This document shows positions 52,353 to 60,745 of a DNA stretch of 64,000 nt, piece by piece. The position numbers and the translations under genes are program-made. The notes beneath the pieces are model-generated. The model was not told where the DNA came from. It was given only the letters and a program-made list of their open reading frames with translations, and ran no database searches. How positions within the stretch are numbered: position 1 is the stretch's first letter; each line of letters begins with the position of its first letter. This DNA comes from Streptosporangiaceae bacterium NEAU-GS5 (GTDB taxonomy: Bacteria; Actinomycetota; Actinomycetes; Streptosporangiales; Streptosporangiaceae). Location: assembly GCA_017592665.1 (NCBI GenBank), contig JAGFNW010000001.1:558001-622000 (forward strand), read 5' to 3'.

Positions 52353-53901
52353 ACATCGACTTCGCCCAGCGGTAGTCGGCCTTTCCGGCCGGAGATCGGA
52401 CCATCTCGCCGACGAACGCGTAGTCCTTCGGCACCTTGTAGCCCGAGAGCCGGGCCCGGCAGTGCGCGTCGAGGTCGTCCTCGGTCGGGCTCGCGCCCGG
52501 GTTGGGCTGGATGACCGCGGCGACGCGGAAGCCCCAGCGCTCGTCGGGCACGCCGGTCACGACCGCGTCGAACACGTCCTCGTGGCCCTTCAGCACGGCC
52601 TCGACCTCTTCGGGGAACACCTTCTCCCCGCCCGTGTTGATGCACTGCGAGCCGCGGCCGAACACCCGGATCGTGCCGTCGTCCTCGATCACGGCCAGGT
52701 CGCCGGTGAGCAGCCAGCGGGTGCCGTCGTCGTCGGTGACGAAGGTGGCGGCCGTCTTGGCCGGGTCGTTGTAGTAGCCGAACGCGATCCGGCCGGTCTT
52801 GGCGACCGTGCCGAGCTCGCCCGGTTTGACCGGACGGAGGTCGTCGCCGAGCACGGCGATCGTGGCGTTGGCGTTGGGCTGGTACTTCATGCCCGACTCC
52901 GGCGACGAGCCCGACACGGCCGACGCCGTGTAGCCGGATTCGGTGGACCCGAAGCTGTCCATGATCATCACGTTCGGAAGGGCCGCCTGCAGCTCCTCAC
53001 GCACGGCCCCGGTCAGGATGGCCCCGGTCGAGCTGACGACGAACAGCGACGACAGGTCGTACGCCCCGGTGGACACCTCCTCGGCCAGCGGCCGGGCCAT
53101 GGCGTCGCCGGTGATGTTGATGGTCAGGACGCGTTCGCGCTCGATGGAGCGGAGCACGGCCGCCGCGTCGAACTTGCGCGTGTAGACGATCGTGGCCCCC
53201 ATCCACCACGCGATCCACGTGCCCATCTGGGCCGCGCCGTGCATCAGCGGCGGAGCCGCCATCATGACGAGCGGCCCGGCGGCCGCCGCCTGGTCGACCA
53301 CGGCCTGCGGCGTGGCCAGCGGCGCACCGGACGGGTTGCCGCCGCCGAAGGCGAAGAACAGGTCCTCGACCCGCCACATGACGCCCTTCGGCATGCCGGT
53401 GGTGCCGCCCGTGTAGATGATGTAGACGTCGTCTCCCGAGCGCGGCCCGAATCCGCGCGTGTCCGGCTGGGTCTCCAGGGCCTCGCCGTACGGCACGGCT
53501 GCCTGGGCGGGGCCGCCGACCGACACGAGCGTGGTCACCGAGTCGGGCAGGGCCGCGGCGACCCGGTCGGCGAACTCCGCGTCGAAGATCAGCGCCACGA
53601 TGTCGGAGTCGCTGTAGAGGTAGCGCAGCTCGGCTTCCACGTAGCGGTAGTTCACGTTCACCGGCACCGCGCGGATCTTTAAGCAGGCCAGCAGCCCGGC
53701 GACGTACTCGATGCCGTTGTACAGGTGCAGGCCCACGTGCTGACCCGGCTGGACGCCCCGCGAGAGCAGGAAGTGGGCCAGGCGGTTGGCCTCGGCGTCG
53801 AGCTCGGCGTAGGTGCGGCGCTCGCCGTCACAGGCGACGGCCACGCGGTCGCCGGCGACATCCACGATGGCCTCGAAGAGATCCGCGTGATTGAAGTTCA
53901 C
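52342..53901 (-). CDS. acyl-CoA synthetase (FadD19-like, steroid side-chain type)
   Basis: 519 residues from GTG 53901 with GGAGG upstream. Adenylate-forming motifs IIYTGGTTGMPKGVMWR, DSFGSTESG, RWLLTGDLAVIE, GGEKVFPEEVE, and the Lys of SPAGKADYRWAK. The KGVMWRxED and FFAFGGGNPSG sequences are characteristic of the FadD19-like ligases that activate C26/C24 steroid side chains. Last gene of a minus-strand cluster with Ltp3/Ltp4-like thiolases, which supports that role. Confidence 0.88.
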   Translation of the reverse strand: MNFNHADLFEAIVDVAGDRVAVACDGERRTYAELDAEANRLAHFLLSRGVQPGQHVGLHLYNGIEYVAGLLACLKIRAVPVNVNYRYVEAELRYLYSDSDIVALIFDAEFADRVAAALPDSVTTLVSVGGPAQAAVPYGEALETQPDTRGFGPRSGDDVYIIYTGGTTGMPKGVMWRVEDLFFAFGGGNPSGAPLATPQAVVDQAAAAGPLVMMAAPPLMHGAAQMGTWIAWWMGATIVYTRKFDAAAVLRSIERERVLTINITGDAMARPLAEEVSTGAYDLSSLFVVSSTGAILTGAVREELQAALPNVMIMDSFGSTESGYTASAVSGSSPESGMKYQPNANATIAVLGDDLRPVKPGELGTVAKTGRIAFGYYNDPAKTAATFVTDDDGTRWLLTGDLAVIEDDGTIRVFGRGSQCINTGGEKVFPEEVEAVLKGHEDVFDAVVTGVPDERWGFRVAAVIQPNPGASPTEDDLDAHCRARLSGYKVPKDYAFVGEMVRSPAGKADYRWAKSMFTS

Positions 53902-53917
53902 GCCGCGCCTCCCATGA

Positions 53918-55066
53918 TCACGGTTTGTCCCGGCCGACGATCCACATCGCGAAGAACTGGGCGCCGCCGCCGTAAGCGTGCCCGAGGGCCGTTTTCGCGT
54001 CCGGCACCTGATGGTCTCCCGCCATCCCCCGCACCTGCAATGCCGCCTCGGCGAAACGGATCAGTCCGGAGGCGCCGATCGGGTTGGACGACAGCACGCC
54101 GCCGGAGGCGTTCCACGGGATGTCGCCGTCGAGCGCGGTCGCGCCCGACTCGGTGAGCTTCCAGCCCTCGCCTTCCGCGCAGAAACCCAGGTTTTCCAGC
54201 CACATCGGTTCATACCAGGAGAACGGCACATACGTCTCGGCAACGTCGATGTCACGCCGCGGATCGGCGATCCCGGCCTGCCGGTAGACGTCGGCCGCGC
54301 AATCCTTGCCGCCCTGCGGGTTCACCGTGTCACGGTCGGCCCGGAAGATCGGCTCGGAGCGCATGGCCGTGCCGTGGACCCAGGCGGGCGTGCCGGTCAC
54401 GGCCTTCTCACTGGCCAGGACGAGCGCGCAGGCGCCGTCCGAGGAAGGGCAGGTCTCCAGGTAGCGGATCGGCTCCCACAGCATGGGCGTCGACTCGACC
54501 ATCTCCCGGCTGATGCCCGGGATGCGCAGATGGGCGTACGGGTTCTTCAGCGCGTTCTGCCGGTCCTTGACCGCGACCAGCGTGCCGATGTGCTCGGGCG
54601 CGCCGGCCCGGCGGATGTACTCGCGGATGTGCGGCGCGAAGTAGCCGCCCGCCCCCACCACCAGCGACGCGCCGAACGGCAGGTGCGTGGAAAGCGCCCA
54701 GGTCGCGTTCGACTCCGACTGCTTCTCGAAGGCCACCACGAGGACCCGGTCGTGCACGCCGCCCTGGATCAGCGACGCCCCGACCAGCGCGGTCGAGCCG
54801 CCGACGCTGCCGGCCGTGTGCACCCGCATCATCGGCTTGCCCGCGGCGCCGAGCGCGTCGGCGAGGTACGACTCCGGCATCATCACGCCCTCGAACAGGT
54901 CGGGCGCCTTGCCGATGACGACGGCGTCGATGTCCTTGAACGTCAGGCCGGCGTCCTCGAGCGCGCGGAGCGCGGCCTCGCGCACCAGGCCGGCGATGCT
55001 GACGTCCTCCCGCCGGGTGCGGTACTTCGTCTGACCGACGCCGATCACCGCACAACGGTTACCCAT
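53918..55066 (-). CDS. ltp3: thiolase-like lipid-transfer protein (Ltp3 type)
   Basis: 382 residues from ATG 55066, overlapping the previous stop by 8 bp. SCP-x thiolase fold: AVIGVGQTKYRTRREDVSIAG..., VVIGKAPDLFEGVMMPE, HTAGSVGGSTAL and GHAYGGGAQFFAMWIVG. The position of the thiolase nucleophile (CxxGSTAL) is Ser87, so simple thiolysis by Cys is unlikely. The sequence style matches mycobacterial Ltp3, which is encoded beside Ltp4 and an OB-fold/zinc-ribbon protein, as here. The related Ltp2 is an aldolase that acts with such a partner in sterol side-chain removal. Confidence 0.8.
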   Translation of the reverse strand: MGNRCAVIGVGQTKYRTRREDVSIAGLVREAALRALEDAGLTFKDIDAVVIGKAPDLFEGVMMPESYLADALGAAGKPMMRVHTAGSVGGSTALVGASLIQGGVHDRVLVVAFEKQSESNATWALSTHLPFGASLVVGAGGYFAPHIREYIRRAGAPEHIGTLVAVKDRQNALKNPYAHLRIPGISREMVESTPMLWEPIRYLETCPSSDGACALVLASEKAVTGTPAWVHGTAMRSEPIFRADRDTVNPQGGKDCAADVYRQAGIADPRRDIDVAETYVPFSWYEPMWLENLGFCAEGEGWKLTESGATALDGDIPWNASGGVLSSNPIGASGLIRFAEAALQVRGMAGDHQVPDAKTALGHAYGGGAQFFAMWIVGRDKP

Positions 55067-56051
55067 CGAGAGCCTCCAGTACGGCGACGAGGTTGTGCTG
55101 CAGACACGGGCCGCTTGTGGCGTGGGCGACGGCACGGGACGCGGTGCCGTCGAGGATGCGCTGGGCCGCCTCGCCGAACCGGATCAGGCCGGTGGCCATG
55201 ACCGGGTTGGCGGCCAGCGGCCCGCCCGACGGGTTGACGACCGTGTCGGCGCCGAGCCCGAGCGCGTCGCGGAGGATCAGCTCCTCGTGCGCGTACTGCG
55301 CGTGGAGCTCGGCGACGTCGACAGGACCCTTGCCGACCCCCGCAGCGAGTGCGGCGTCCGCCGCGGAGGTCGACCGGGCGAGATCCCGCATACCCAAGTA
55401 GTGAGGCTCTATGCGATGGGCGATGCCCGTGATGTGCGCCGGCCGCGCGACGAGGCCTTCGGCGACCTCCCTGACGGCGAGGACGATGGCCGCCGCGCCA
55501 TCCGTGATGGGCGGTTCTGGCTGGTCATCGGGCACGTCGAGGGCGTACGGGTTGGCCCGGCCGTCATGCCGGCTTCGGCGCACGATCGCGTCGAGAGTTT
55601 CCTTGGGCGCGTCGAGCGCGCCGGCCTGAAGTCCGGCGTAGGAGGTCTGATCCAGCCCGAGCGGGACGAGGTAGTACGGGTCGAGCTGAAGCGTCATGAT
55701 CTCGCGCAACGAGCCCAGGGACGATTTGCCGAAGCCATATACCAAGGCCGTGTCCACGTCGCCGTGCTGCAGCCGGACCCATGCCTCATAGAGGGCGAAG
55801 GCCCCGTCCATCTCGACGTGCGACTCCTGGATCGGCGGCCAGGCCCCGAGCGCGTCCAGGGCCGCGACGAACGAGAACGGCGCGCCCGCGAGGTAGTCGC
55901 ACGAGCCGGAGCAGGTGAAGCCGAAGTCCCGCAGTCCCGCTTTGGCGCGCACCTCCTCGATCACGGGGCCGATCAGCTCGGCCTCGTTCTGGCCCGTGTC
56001 GTGATCGGTGTGCTTGGTCTGGGCGAACGCGACGATCGCGACCTCCCGCAT
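55059..56051 (-). CDS. ltp4: thiolase-like lipid-transfer protein (Ltp4 type)
   Basis: 330 residues from ATG 56051, directly after the stop of the OB-fold gene. Thiolase-superfamily N-terminal half (VAIVAFAQTKHTDHDTGQNE, CSGSCDYLAGAPFSFVAALD) and C-terminal HAQYAHEELILRDALGLG, VNPSGGPLAANP. It is shorter than a full thiolase. Paired with the Ltp3-like protein, probably as a heteromer, and with the OB-fold protein. Confidence 0.78.
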   Translation of the reverse strand: MREVAIVAFAQTKHTDHDTGQNEAELIGPVIEEVRAKAGLRDFGFTCSGSCDYLAGAPFSFVAALDALGAWPPIQESHVEMDGAFALYEAWVRLQHGDVDTALVYGFGKSSLGSLREIMTLQLDPYYLVPLGLDQTSYAGLQAGALDAPKETLDAIVRRSRHDGRANPYALDVPDDQPEPPITDGAAAIVLAVREVAEGLVARPAHITGIAHRIEPHYLGMRDLARSTSAADAALAAGVGKGPVDVAELHAQYAHEELILRDALGLGADTVVNPSGGPLAANPVMATGLIRFGEAAQRILDGTASRAVAHATSGPCLQHNLVAVLEALDG

Positions 56052-56912
56052 CTACGACTCCTCTTCCAGCGGGGAGAACCACTTGACGCTGCTCATAGAG
56101 GGCGACAACTCGTCGGCCCAGACGGCCTTGACGCGGAGGCCCTGCCGGATCGCGTTCACCGGCACGACGAGCGCGATGAACGGCACGTCGGCGCCGTCGA
56201 GCATCACGTACGCGGAGACGAACGGCACCTCGGGGGCGCGCGGGTCGGGCAGGTTGTTGATCGCGTACGTGGTGACCGTGCCCGTGTCGGCGACCTCGCG
56301 CTCCTCGGCTATCCGGTTTCCGCACTGCGGACAGGCCAGGCGGTAAGGGACGTAGACCTTGTCGCAGGTCGCGCAATATCCGCCGAGGAACACCCCGTCC
56401 GCGATCTTCTGGAGGAAGCGGTCGACGGCCTGGCCGGGCCGTACGACATATTCGGTGCGGATACGGGAGACGATCGAGGTCACCTCGGGCACGAAGCACT
56501 CGATGTCCGTGATGCTTCCGGTTCTTTCGGTACGCCAGCGGGGACGTACGCGAGTGCCCTTCTTGAGCGTTTTCGGGTCGCCTTCGACGGCGTGCACGAG
56601 CGCCGTGTCGGCGCCGTCCAGCTTGATCAGCGCCCAGGCGAAGGGGCGGTCGAGGGGATGCTGCTCACGCGGCTCATCGACCCAGGTGACCGCCTCCACC
56701 GTGCCGGCGGGACCCACGTCGACCCATTCGTTGGTGACCGGCTCCCCCGAATCCGGGTCGTACTCGAGTGGCGGCACGAGCGTGCGCCCCGCAGCAGTAC
56801 GGACCCCGACCAGCCGCGCGTCGCGCAACTCGGTCAGAAACCGGCCGATCACCGGCCCCGTCGTCCTGGTGTAACCGCCGGGGAACTCCAGCACGTGCCG
56901 TTCAGATAGCAC
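56052..56912 (-). CDS. tandem OB-fold / zinc-ribbon (DUF35-type) acyl-CoA-associated protein
   Basis: 286 residues from GTG 56912. Two DUF35-like modules: the first (residues ~15-125) has lost the zinc ribbon, the second has CATCDKVYVPYRLACPQCGN (CxxC...CxxC) followed by an OB fold with TVTTYAINNL. DUF35 proteins bind acyl-CoA for thiolase-like or hydratase partners (ChsH2-Ltp2 is the known example). Starts 11 bp inside the upstream ligase gene, so translation is probably coupled. Confidence 0.85.
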   Translation of the reverse strand: MLSERHVLEFPGGYTRTTGPVIGRFLTELRDARLVGVRTAAGRTLVPPLEYDPDSGEPVTNEWVDVGPAGTVEAVTWVDEPREQHPLDRPFAWALIKLDGADTALVHAVEGDPKTLKKGTRVRPRWRTERTGSITDIECFVPEVTSIVSRIRTEYVVRPGQAVDRFLQKIADGVFLGGYCATCDKVYVPYRLACPQCGNRIAEEREVADTGTVTTYAINNLPDPRAPEVPFVSAYVMLDGADVPFIALVVPVNAIRQGLRVKAVWADELSPSMSSVKWFSPLEEES

Positions 56913-58434
56913 GGTCCCTGCCTTCCCAGTAGGGGTCGCGGAGCTTGCGTTTGAGCAGCTTGCCGTTGGGTTCGCGGGGCATCTCCGCGATGAAGTCGAT
57001 GGTCTTCGGCCACTTCATCTTCGACAGGCGGCCGTTCAGGGAGTCGAGGATCTCCGCGGCCAGCTCGGGGCCGGGCGGCTGGCCGGGCGCCGGCTCGATG
57101 ACGGCCTTGATCTGCTCGCCCCACTCGTCGTCCGGGATGCCGAAAACGGCGACGTCGGCCACCTTCGGGTGGATGAGCAGCTCGTTCTCGATCTCGGCGG
57201 GGTAGATGTTGGTCCCACCCGAGATGATCATGTCGGCCTTGCGGTCGCAGAGGAACAGGAAGCCGTCCTGGTCGAGATAGCCGATGTCGCCGACGGTGAA
57301 GTAGTCGTCGAGGCGGTTGGCATTGGTCTTCTCGGGGTCGCCCTTGTACTCGAAGCGGACGCCCATCATCTTCATGTAGATCGTGCCCGGTGTGCCGGTG
57401 GGCACCGGCTGGTTGTCGTCGTCCACGATCAGCAGTTCGCTGATGGGCCAGGCCTTGCCGACCGTGCCAGGATGTTTCTTCCAATCCTCGGGCGAGGCGA
57501 TCGAGCCGCCGCCTTCCGTGGCCGCGTAGTACTCGTAGACGACATCGCCCCACCAGTCGAGCATCTGCGTCTTGACCGGCACGGGGCAGGGCGCCGCCGC
57601 ATGGATCATCCACTTCAGGGAGGAAAGGTCGTAGCGGGCGCGCGTCTCCTCAGGGAGCGACAGCAGCCGCTTGAAGTGCGTGGGGACCATGTGCGAGTTG
57701 GTGATGCGATAGGTCTCGCAGAGGCGGAGCGTCTCCTCGGCGTCCCACTTGTCCATGTAGACGAGCGTGTGCCCCATGTGCAGGGCCGTACCGCCGAATT
57801 GGGTGACCGCGGTGTGGTAGTTCGGTGAGGTGACCAGGTGGGCATTGGGCTGCCCTGGGGTGATGCCGAACAGGCTGAGCAGGAACGACATGAGTTCAGC
57901 GGCGTCGTCCGGATCGAGCCCGCTCAGCGGGCGTCGTACGCCTTTCGGCTTTCCGGTGGTGCCCGAGGTGTAGTGCATGGTCGCGCCGGCCGTGCGGTCG
58001 GCGGGAAGCGCGTCGGAGCGCCCGACCGTCAGATCCGTGGCAGGGGCGAACCCGGCGACCTTTCCGAACGCGTAGCGGTTGGGAGCGTCCACCTTGGCGC
58101 CCTCGCCCGCATACCTCTCGTGGACGAAGAACGCCCTCGCCTCGCTGTCGGCCACGATGTACGCGATTTCGGGCGCCGTCAGGTGCCAGTTGATCGGCGT
58201 GTAGTACCAACCGGCCTGCAGCGCCGCCAGATACAGCGTCAGGCCGTCCACGCCGTTGGGCATCAGGCCACAGAACCCGTCGCCCGGCCGCAGACCCAGC
58301 TCACGCAGACCGTGGACCAACCGGTTGGCCCGGGCGAGCAGTTCGCCCGCCGTGTATTCGGTGCCGTCCGGATCGACCGCCGCGATCCACTCGGGATCGG
58401 CCTGCGCCAGCCGCCAGAATCCGAGCGTGCCCAT
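56902..58434 (-). CDS. acyl-CoA synthetase (FadD family)
   Basis: 510 residues from ATG 58434 with AGGAG upstream. Motifs: MHYTSGTTGKPKGVRRP, YYAATEGGG, YFTVGDIGYLD, SGGTNIYPAEIE and the C-terminal Lys in EPNGKLLKRKL. First gene of the Ltp operon, so it likely loads the acid that the following proteins process. Divergent from the crotonase gene, with a KstR2-like site between. Confidence 0.9.
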   Translation of the reverse strand: MGTLGFWRLAQADPEWIAAVDPDGTEYTAGELLARANRLVHGLRELGLRPGDGFCGLMPNGVDGLTLYLAALQAGWYYTPINWHLTAPEIAYIVADSEARAFFVHERYAGEGAKVDAPNRYAFGKVAGFAPATDLTVGRSDALPADRTAGATMHYTSGTTGKPKGVRRPLSGLDPDDAAELMSFLLSLFGITPGQPNAHLVTSPNYHTAVTQFGGTALHMGHTLVYMDKWDAEETLRLCETYRITNSHMVPTHFKRLLSLPEETRARYDLSSLKWMIHAAAPCPVPVKTQMLDWWGDVVYEYYAATEGGGSIASPEDWKKHPGTVGKAWPISELLIVDDDNQPVPTGTPGTIYMKMMGVRFEYKGDPEKTNANRLDDYFTVGDIGYLDQDGFLFLCDRKADMIISGGTNIYPAEIENELLIHPKVADVAVFGIPDDEWGEQIKAVIEPAPGQPPGPELAAEILDSLNGRLSKMKWPKTIDFIAEMPREPNGKLLKRKLRDPYWEGRDRAI

Positions 58435-58494
58435 GTGCACTCTCCTGCCCAACGGGATACATTGCGGTCACGTTAACCCTCTGACAGCATACCG

Positions 58495-58508
58495 AGCAAG
58501 CGCTTGGC
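58495..58508. promoter_or_regulatory. KstR2-like operator AGCAAGCGCTTGGC
   Basis: The palindrome CAAGCGCTTG sits between the divergent FadD and crotonase genes and matches the published KstR2 consensus AnCAAGnnCTTGnT at every fixed position but the last. KstR2 is a TetR-type repressor of sterol ring/side-chain genes; other TetR-type regulators have similar sites. No regulator gene is in the window. Confidence 0.55.
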
Positions 58509-58525
58509 CAGTCGTTGGAGGATTC

Positions 58526-59335
58526 GTGGAGCTTCTGCCGATCAGCACCCCACACTGCAGGATCGAACGCGACGGCCACGTGGTCATCGTCACGATGGAC
58601 CGGCCGGAAGCCCGCAATGCCCTGTCCACCGACATGCTGGTCGGCTTGGCCGACGCGTGGGCGTACGTGTCGGCGGAGCCCGACGTCCGAGTGGCCATTC
58701 TCACCGGGGCGAACGGCACGTTCTGCGCCGGAGCCGACCTGAAGGCCATGGGCACCCCATCCGAGGACGAACGGGTCCGGCAACGGGCCGCCGAGATCAC
58801 CGATTTCCACTGGAAAGGCCTGCTCCGGGACACCCTCCCCACCAAGCCCATCATCTGCGCCGTGGAAGGCTACGCCGTCGCCGGCGGCACCGAACTGCTG
58901 GTCGGCACCGACCTCCGCGTGGTCGCCGAGGGCTCCACCCTGGGCCTGTTCGAGGCCCGTCGCGGCCTGTTCCCCATGGGGGGCAGCGCCGTCCGCCTGC
59001 CCCGCCAGATCCCGTACGCCTTCGCCATGGACCTGCTGCTCACGGGCCGCGCCATCACGGCACAGGAGGCCCTGCGGATGGGCCTGGTCAACCAGGTCGT
59101 GCCGGACGGCCAGGCGCTGGAGAAGGCCCGCGAGCTGGCCGGACAGATCGCCGACTGCGGGCCCCTGGCCGTACAGGCCATCCTCCGCACCTACCGCGAC
59201 ACCCTCGGCATGGCCGAGCCCGAAGCGCTGAAGGTCTCCGACGCCCTCGGCTGGCCCGTCATCGGCTCGGAAGACGCCCGCGAAGGCTCCAAGGCCTTCC
59301 GCGAGAAGCGCCCGGCCGTCTATCAGGGCAAATAG
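58526..59335 (+). CDS. enoyl-CoA hydratase/isomerase (crotonase) family protein
   Basis: 269 residues from GTG 58526 with GGAGG upstream; a longer frame runs back over the promoter and is rejected. Crotonase fold: VIVTMDRPEARNALS, oxyanion hole FCAGADLKAMG and AVAGGTELLVGTD, then GLFEARRGLFPMGG with the likely catalytic Glu. Beta-oxidation of an acyl-CoA; EchA19-like role in steroid side chains is suggested by the divergent FadD/Ltp genes. Confidence 0.92.
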   Translation: MELLPISTPHCRIERDGHVVIVTMDRPEARNALSTDMLVGLADAWAYVSAEPDVRVAILTGANGTFCAGADLKAMGTPSEDERVRQRAAEITDFHWKGLLRDTLPTKPIICAVEGYAVAGGTELLVGTDLRVVAEGSTLGLFEARRGLFPMGGSAVRLPRQIPYAFAMDLLLTGRAITAQEALRMGLVNQVVPDGQALEKARELAGQIADCGPLAVQAILRTYRDTLGMAEPEALKVSDALGWPVIGSEDAREGSKAFREKRPAVYQGK

Positions 59336-59337
59336 CT

Positions 59338-60039
59338 CTACTTGACGAGCTGCGGATAAAGGACGGCCGGATCGTGCGCCAGCCCCGCCTTGACCTGCCG
59401 CGACACGTCGTCCGCCAGCACCTCGTACGCGCCGGACTCCACCCCGTCGAGCGCCAGCCCCGCGACCACGCCCGGGTCGGACTTCGGCGCGTCCACCTGC
59501 GCCGTCATGTCCGTGTCGACGTAGCCCACATGCAGGCCCGTGACCCCGATCCCCCGGTCGGCCAGCTCCAGCCGCAGCGAGTTGGTCTGCGACCACAGCG
59601 CCGCCTTCGACGCGCTGTACGACCCGGAGATGCCGAGCCACGACAGCACCGAGGCCACGTTGAGGATGTGCCCGCCGCCGTTGCGCTCGATGATCGGCAC
59701 GAAGGCCCGCGCGACCAGCAGCGGCCCGTAGAAGTTGGTCTCGAACTCTCTGCGTACGTCATCGACCGGCGACCCCAGGAACGAGGCCCGCACGAGCCCG
59801 CCCGCGTTGTTGATCAGGATCGTGACATCCGACGCCTGCTGCGCCGCGGCCGCCACCGACTTCTCATCGGTGACCTCCAACGCCACGGGGACCGCGGCCG
59901 GATGGGTCACCGTCAGCGGATCCCGGGCCGTCGCGTACACCTTCGCCGCGCCGCGGTTGTACAGCTCCTCGACCAGTGCCTTCCCGATTCCCCTGCTGCC
60001 GCCTGTAACCAGCGCCACCGCACCCTTGATCGCGGTCAT
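59338..60039 (-). CDS. SDR family oxidoreductase
   Basis: 233 residues from ATG 60039 with GAGGAGG upstream. TGGSRGIGKAL, NNAGGL, active site VASVLSW and YSASKAAL. Alcohol/ketone redox with NAD(P); substrate unknown. Two perfect palindromes AAACCGATCGGTTT lie 17 and 42 bp before the start, so a TetR-type repressor probably controls it. Its stop is two bases from the convergent crotonase stop. Confidence 0.9.
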   Translation of the reverse strand: MTAIKGAVALVTGGSRGIGKALVEELYNRGAAKVYATARDPLTVTHPAAVPVALEVTDEKSVAAAAQQASDVTILINNAGGLVRASFLGSPVDDVRREFETNFYGPLLVARAFVPIIERNGGGHILNVASVLSWLGISGSYSASKAALWSQTNSLRLELADRGIGVTGLHVGYVDTDMTAQVDAPKSDPGVVAGLALDGVESGAYEVLADDVSRQVKAGLAHDPAVLYPQLVK

Positions 60040-60055
60040 GACTCCTCCTCGCAGT

Positions 60056-60094
60056 AAACCGATCGGTTTCACCTCACGATAAACCGATCGGTTT
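60056..60094. promoter_or_regulatory. paired TetR-type operators AAACCGATCGGTTT
   Basis: Identical 14-bp perfect palindromes at 60056-60069 and 60081-60094, 25 bp apart centre to centre, directly upstream of the SDR gene. This is the typical form of TetR/AcrR-family sites in actinobacteria. The regulator gene is not in the window. Confidence 0.7.
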
Positions 60095-60244
60095 CCACGA
60101 TGCAAATCACAACCGCCCGAGCGCCTCCGCCCCCGCGCGGCCCCAGCCCTCGCCAGCGTCAGGCCGCCGCGCACCACCCGGGCGCCCTGCAGGGCACGCG
60201 CCTACGCGGGACCGGTGTCGCGTTCACGGACGGGGCGCCTCCGC

Positions 60245-60745
60245 TCAGGTTCCAAGCGGCAGCACCCTGATTCGCTCGGATGCCAGGCGCCGGATTCGTT
60301 TGGTACGTCCAGACTCGGCCAACTGCCGCAGGGTCTGCACATTGCCGCTCTCTTGGGCGAGCCGCAGTTGCAGCCAGTCCGAGAAGTTCGGAACGGAAAG
60401 GTGCGGCTCCCTCGAGCTTTGTCCGGCGGACTCCTGGTCCAGGATTTCCAGGTCGCGCATCCTTTGCTCCGCGTATGTCCGGCTCTCCGCATCGGGAAGA
60501 GGGCCGAGCCATGAATCTCGCTCCGGAGCCGGCACCAATTCAAGGATCCGAAGGACGACAGAAAGCCGCAACGCCTTATTGCCCTCCCAGCTGAGAGCCT
60601 CGTACAACAACTGCCGCCTGGATGCGTCGAACGTGCTCAGCACCTGGAGGTACAGATGCCATCTGGCATGCTCATCCTGATAATCCGTCTCGGTTTCGCC
60701 CTCCAGCCGGCTCAGCGCATCAACCGCCTCGGCCAGATGATTCAT
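60245..60745 (-). CDS. putative immunity protein to the adjacent RHS toxin
   Basis: 166 residues; its ATG follows directly on the TGA of the RHS toxin gene, so the two are translated together. Mostly helical and charged (EAVDALSRLEGETETDYQDE..., WLQLRLAQESGNVQTLRQLAE), no signal peptide or membrane helix. No family recognised. Immunity function is inferred from position and size only. It is less GC-rich than the metabolic genes, as is common for toxin-immunity cassettes. Confidence 0.65.
   Translation of the reverse strand: MNHLAEAVDALSRLEGETETDYQDEHARWHLYLQVLSTFDASRRQLLYEALSWEGNKALRLSVVLRILELVPAPERDSWLGPLPDAESRTYAEQRMRDLEILDQESAGQSSREPHLSVPNFSDWLQLRLAQESGNVQTLRQLAESGRTKRIRRLASERIRVLPLGT

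Noticed and set aside
53909-53923. Further copy of the GTGATCATG repeat
   Set aside because: A short chance match made by the stop codon and ribosome site of neighbouring genes; no 41-bp units around it.
58256-58525. N-terminal extension of the crotonase
   Set aside because: It crosses the divergent promoter and operator and overlaps the FadD start; GTG 58526 has GGAGG and the normal crotonase length.
58301-59641. 446-codon minus-strand frame across the crotonase gene
   Set aside because: Runs over a divergent promoter and two genes; no domain.
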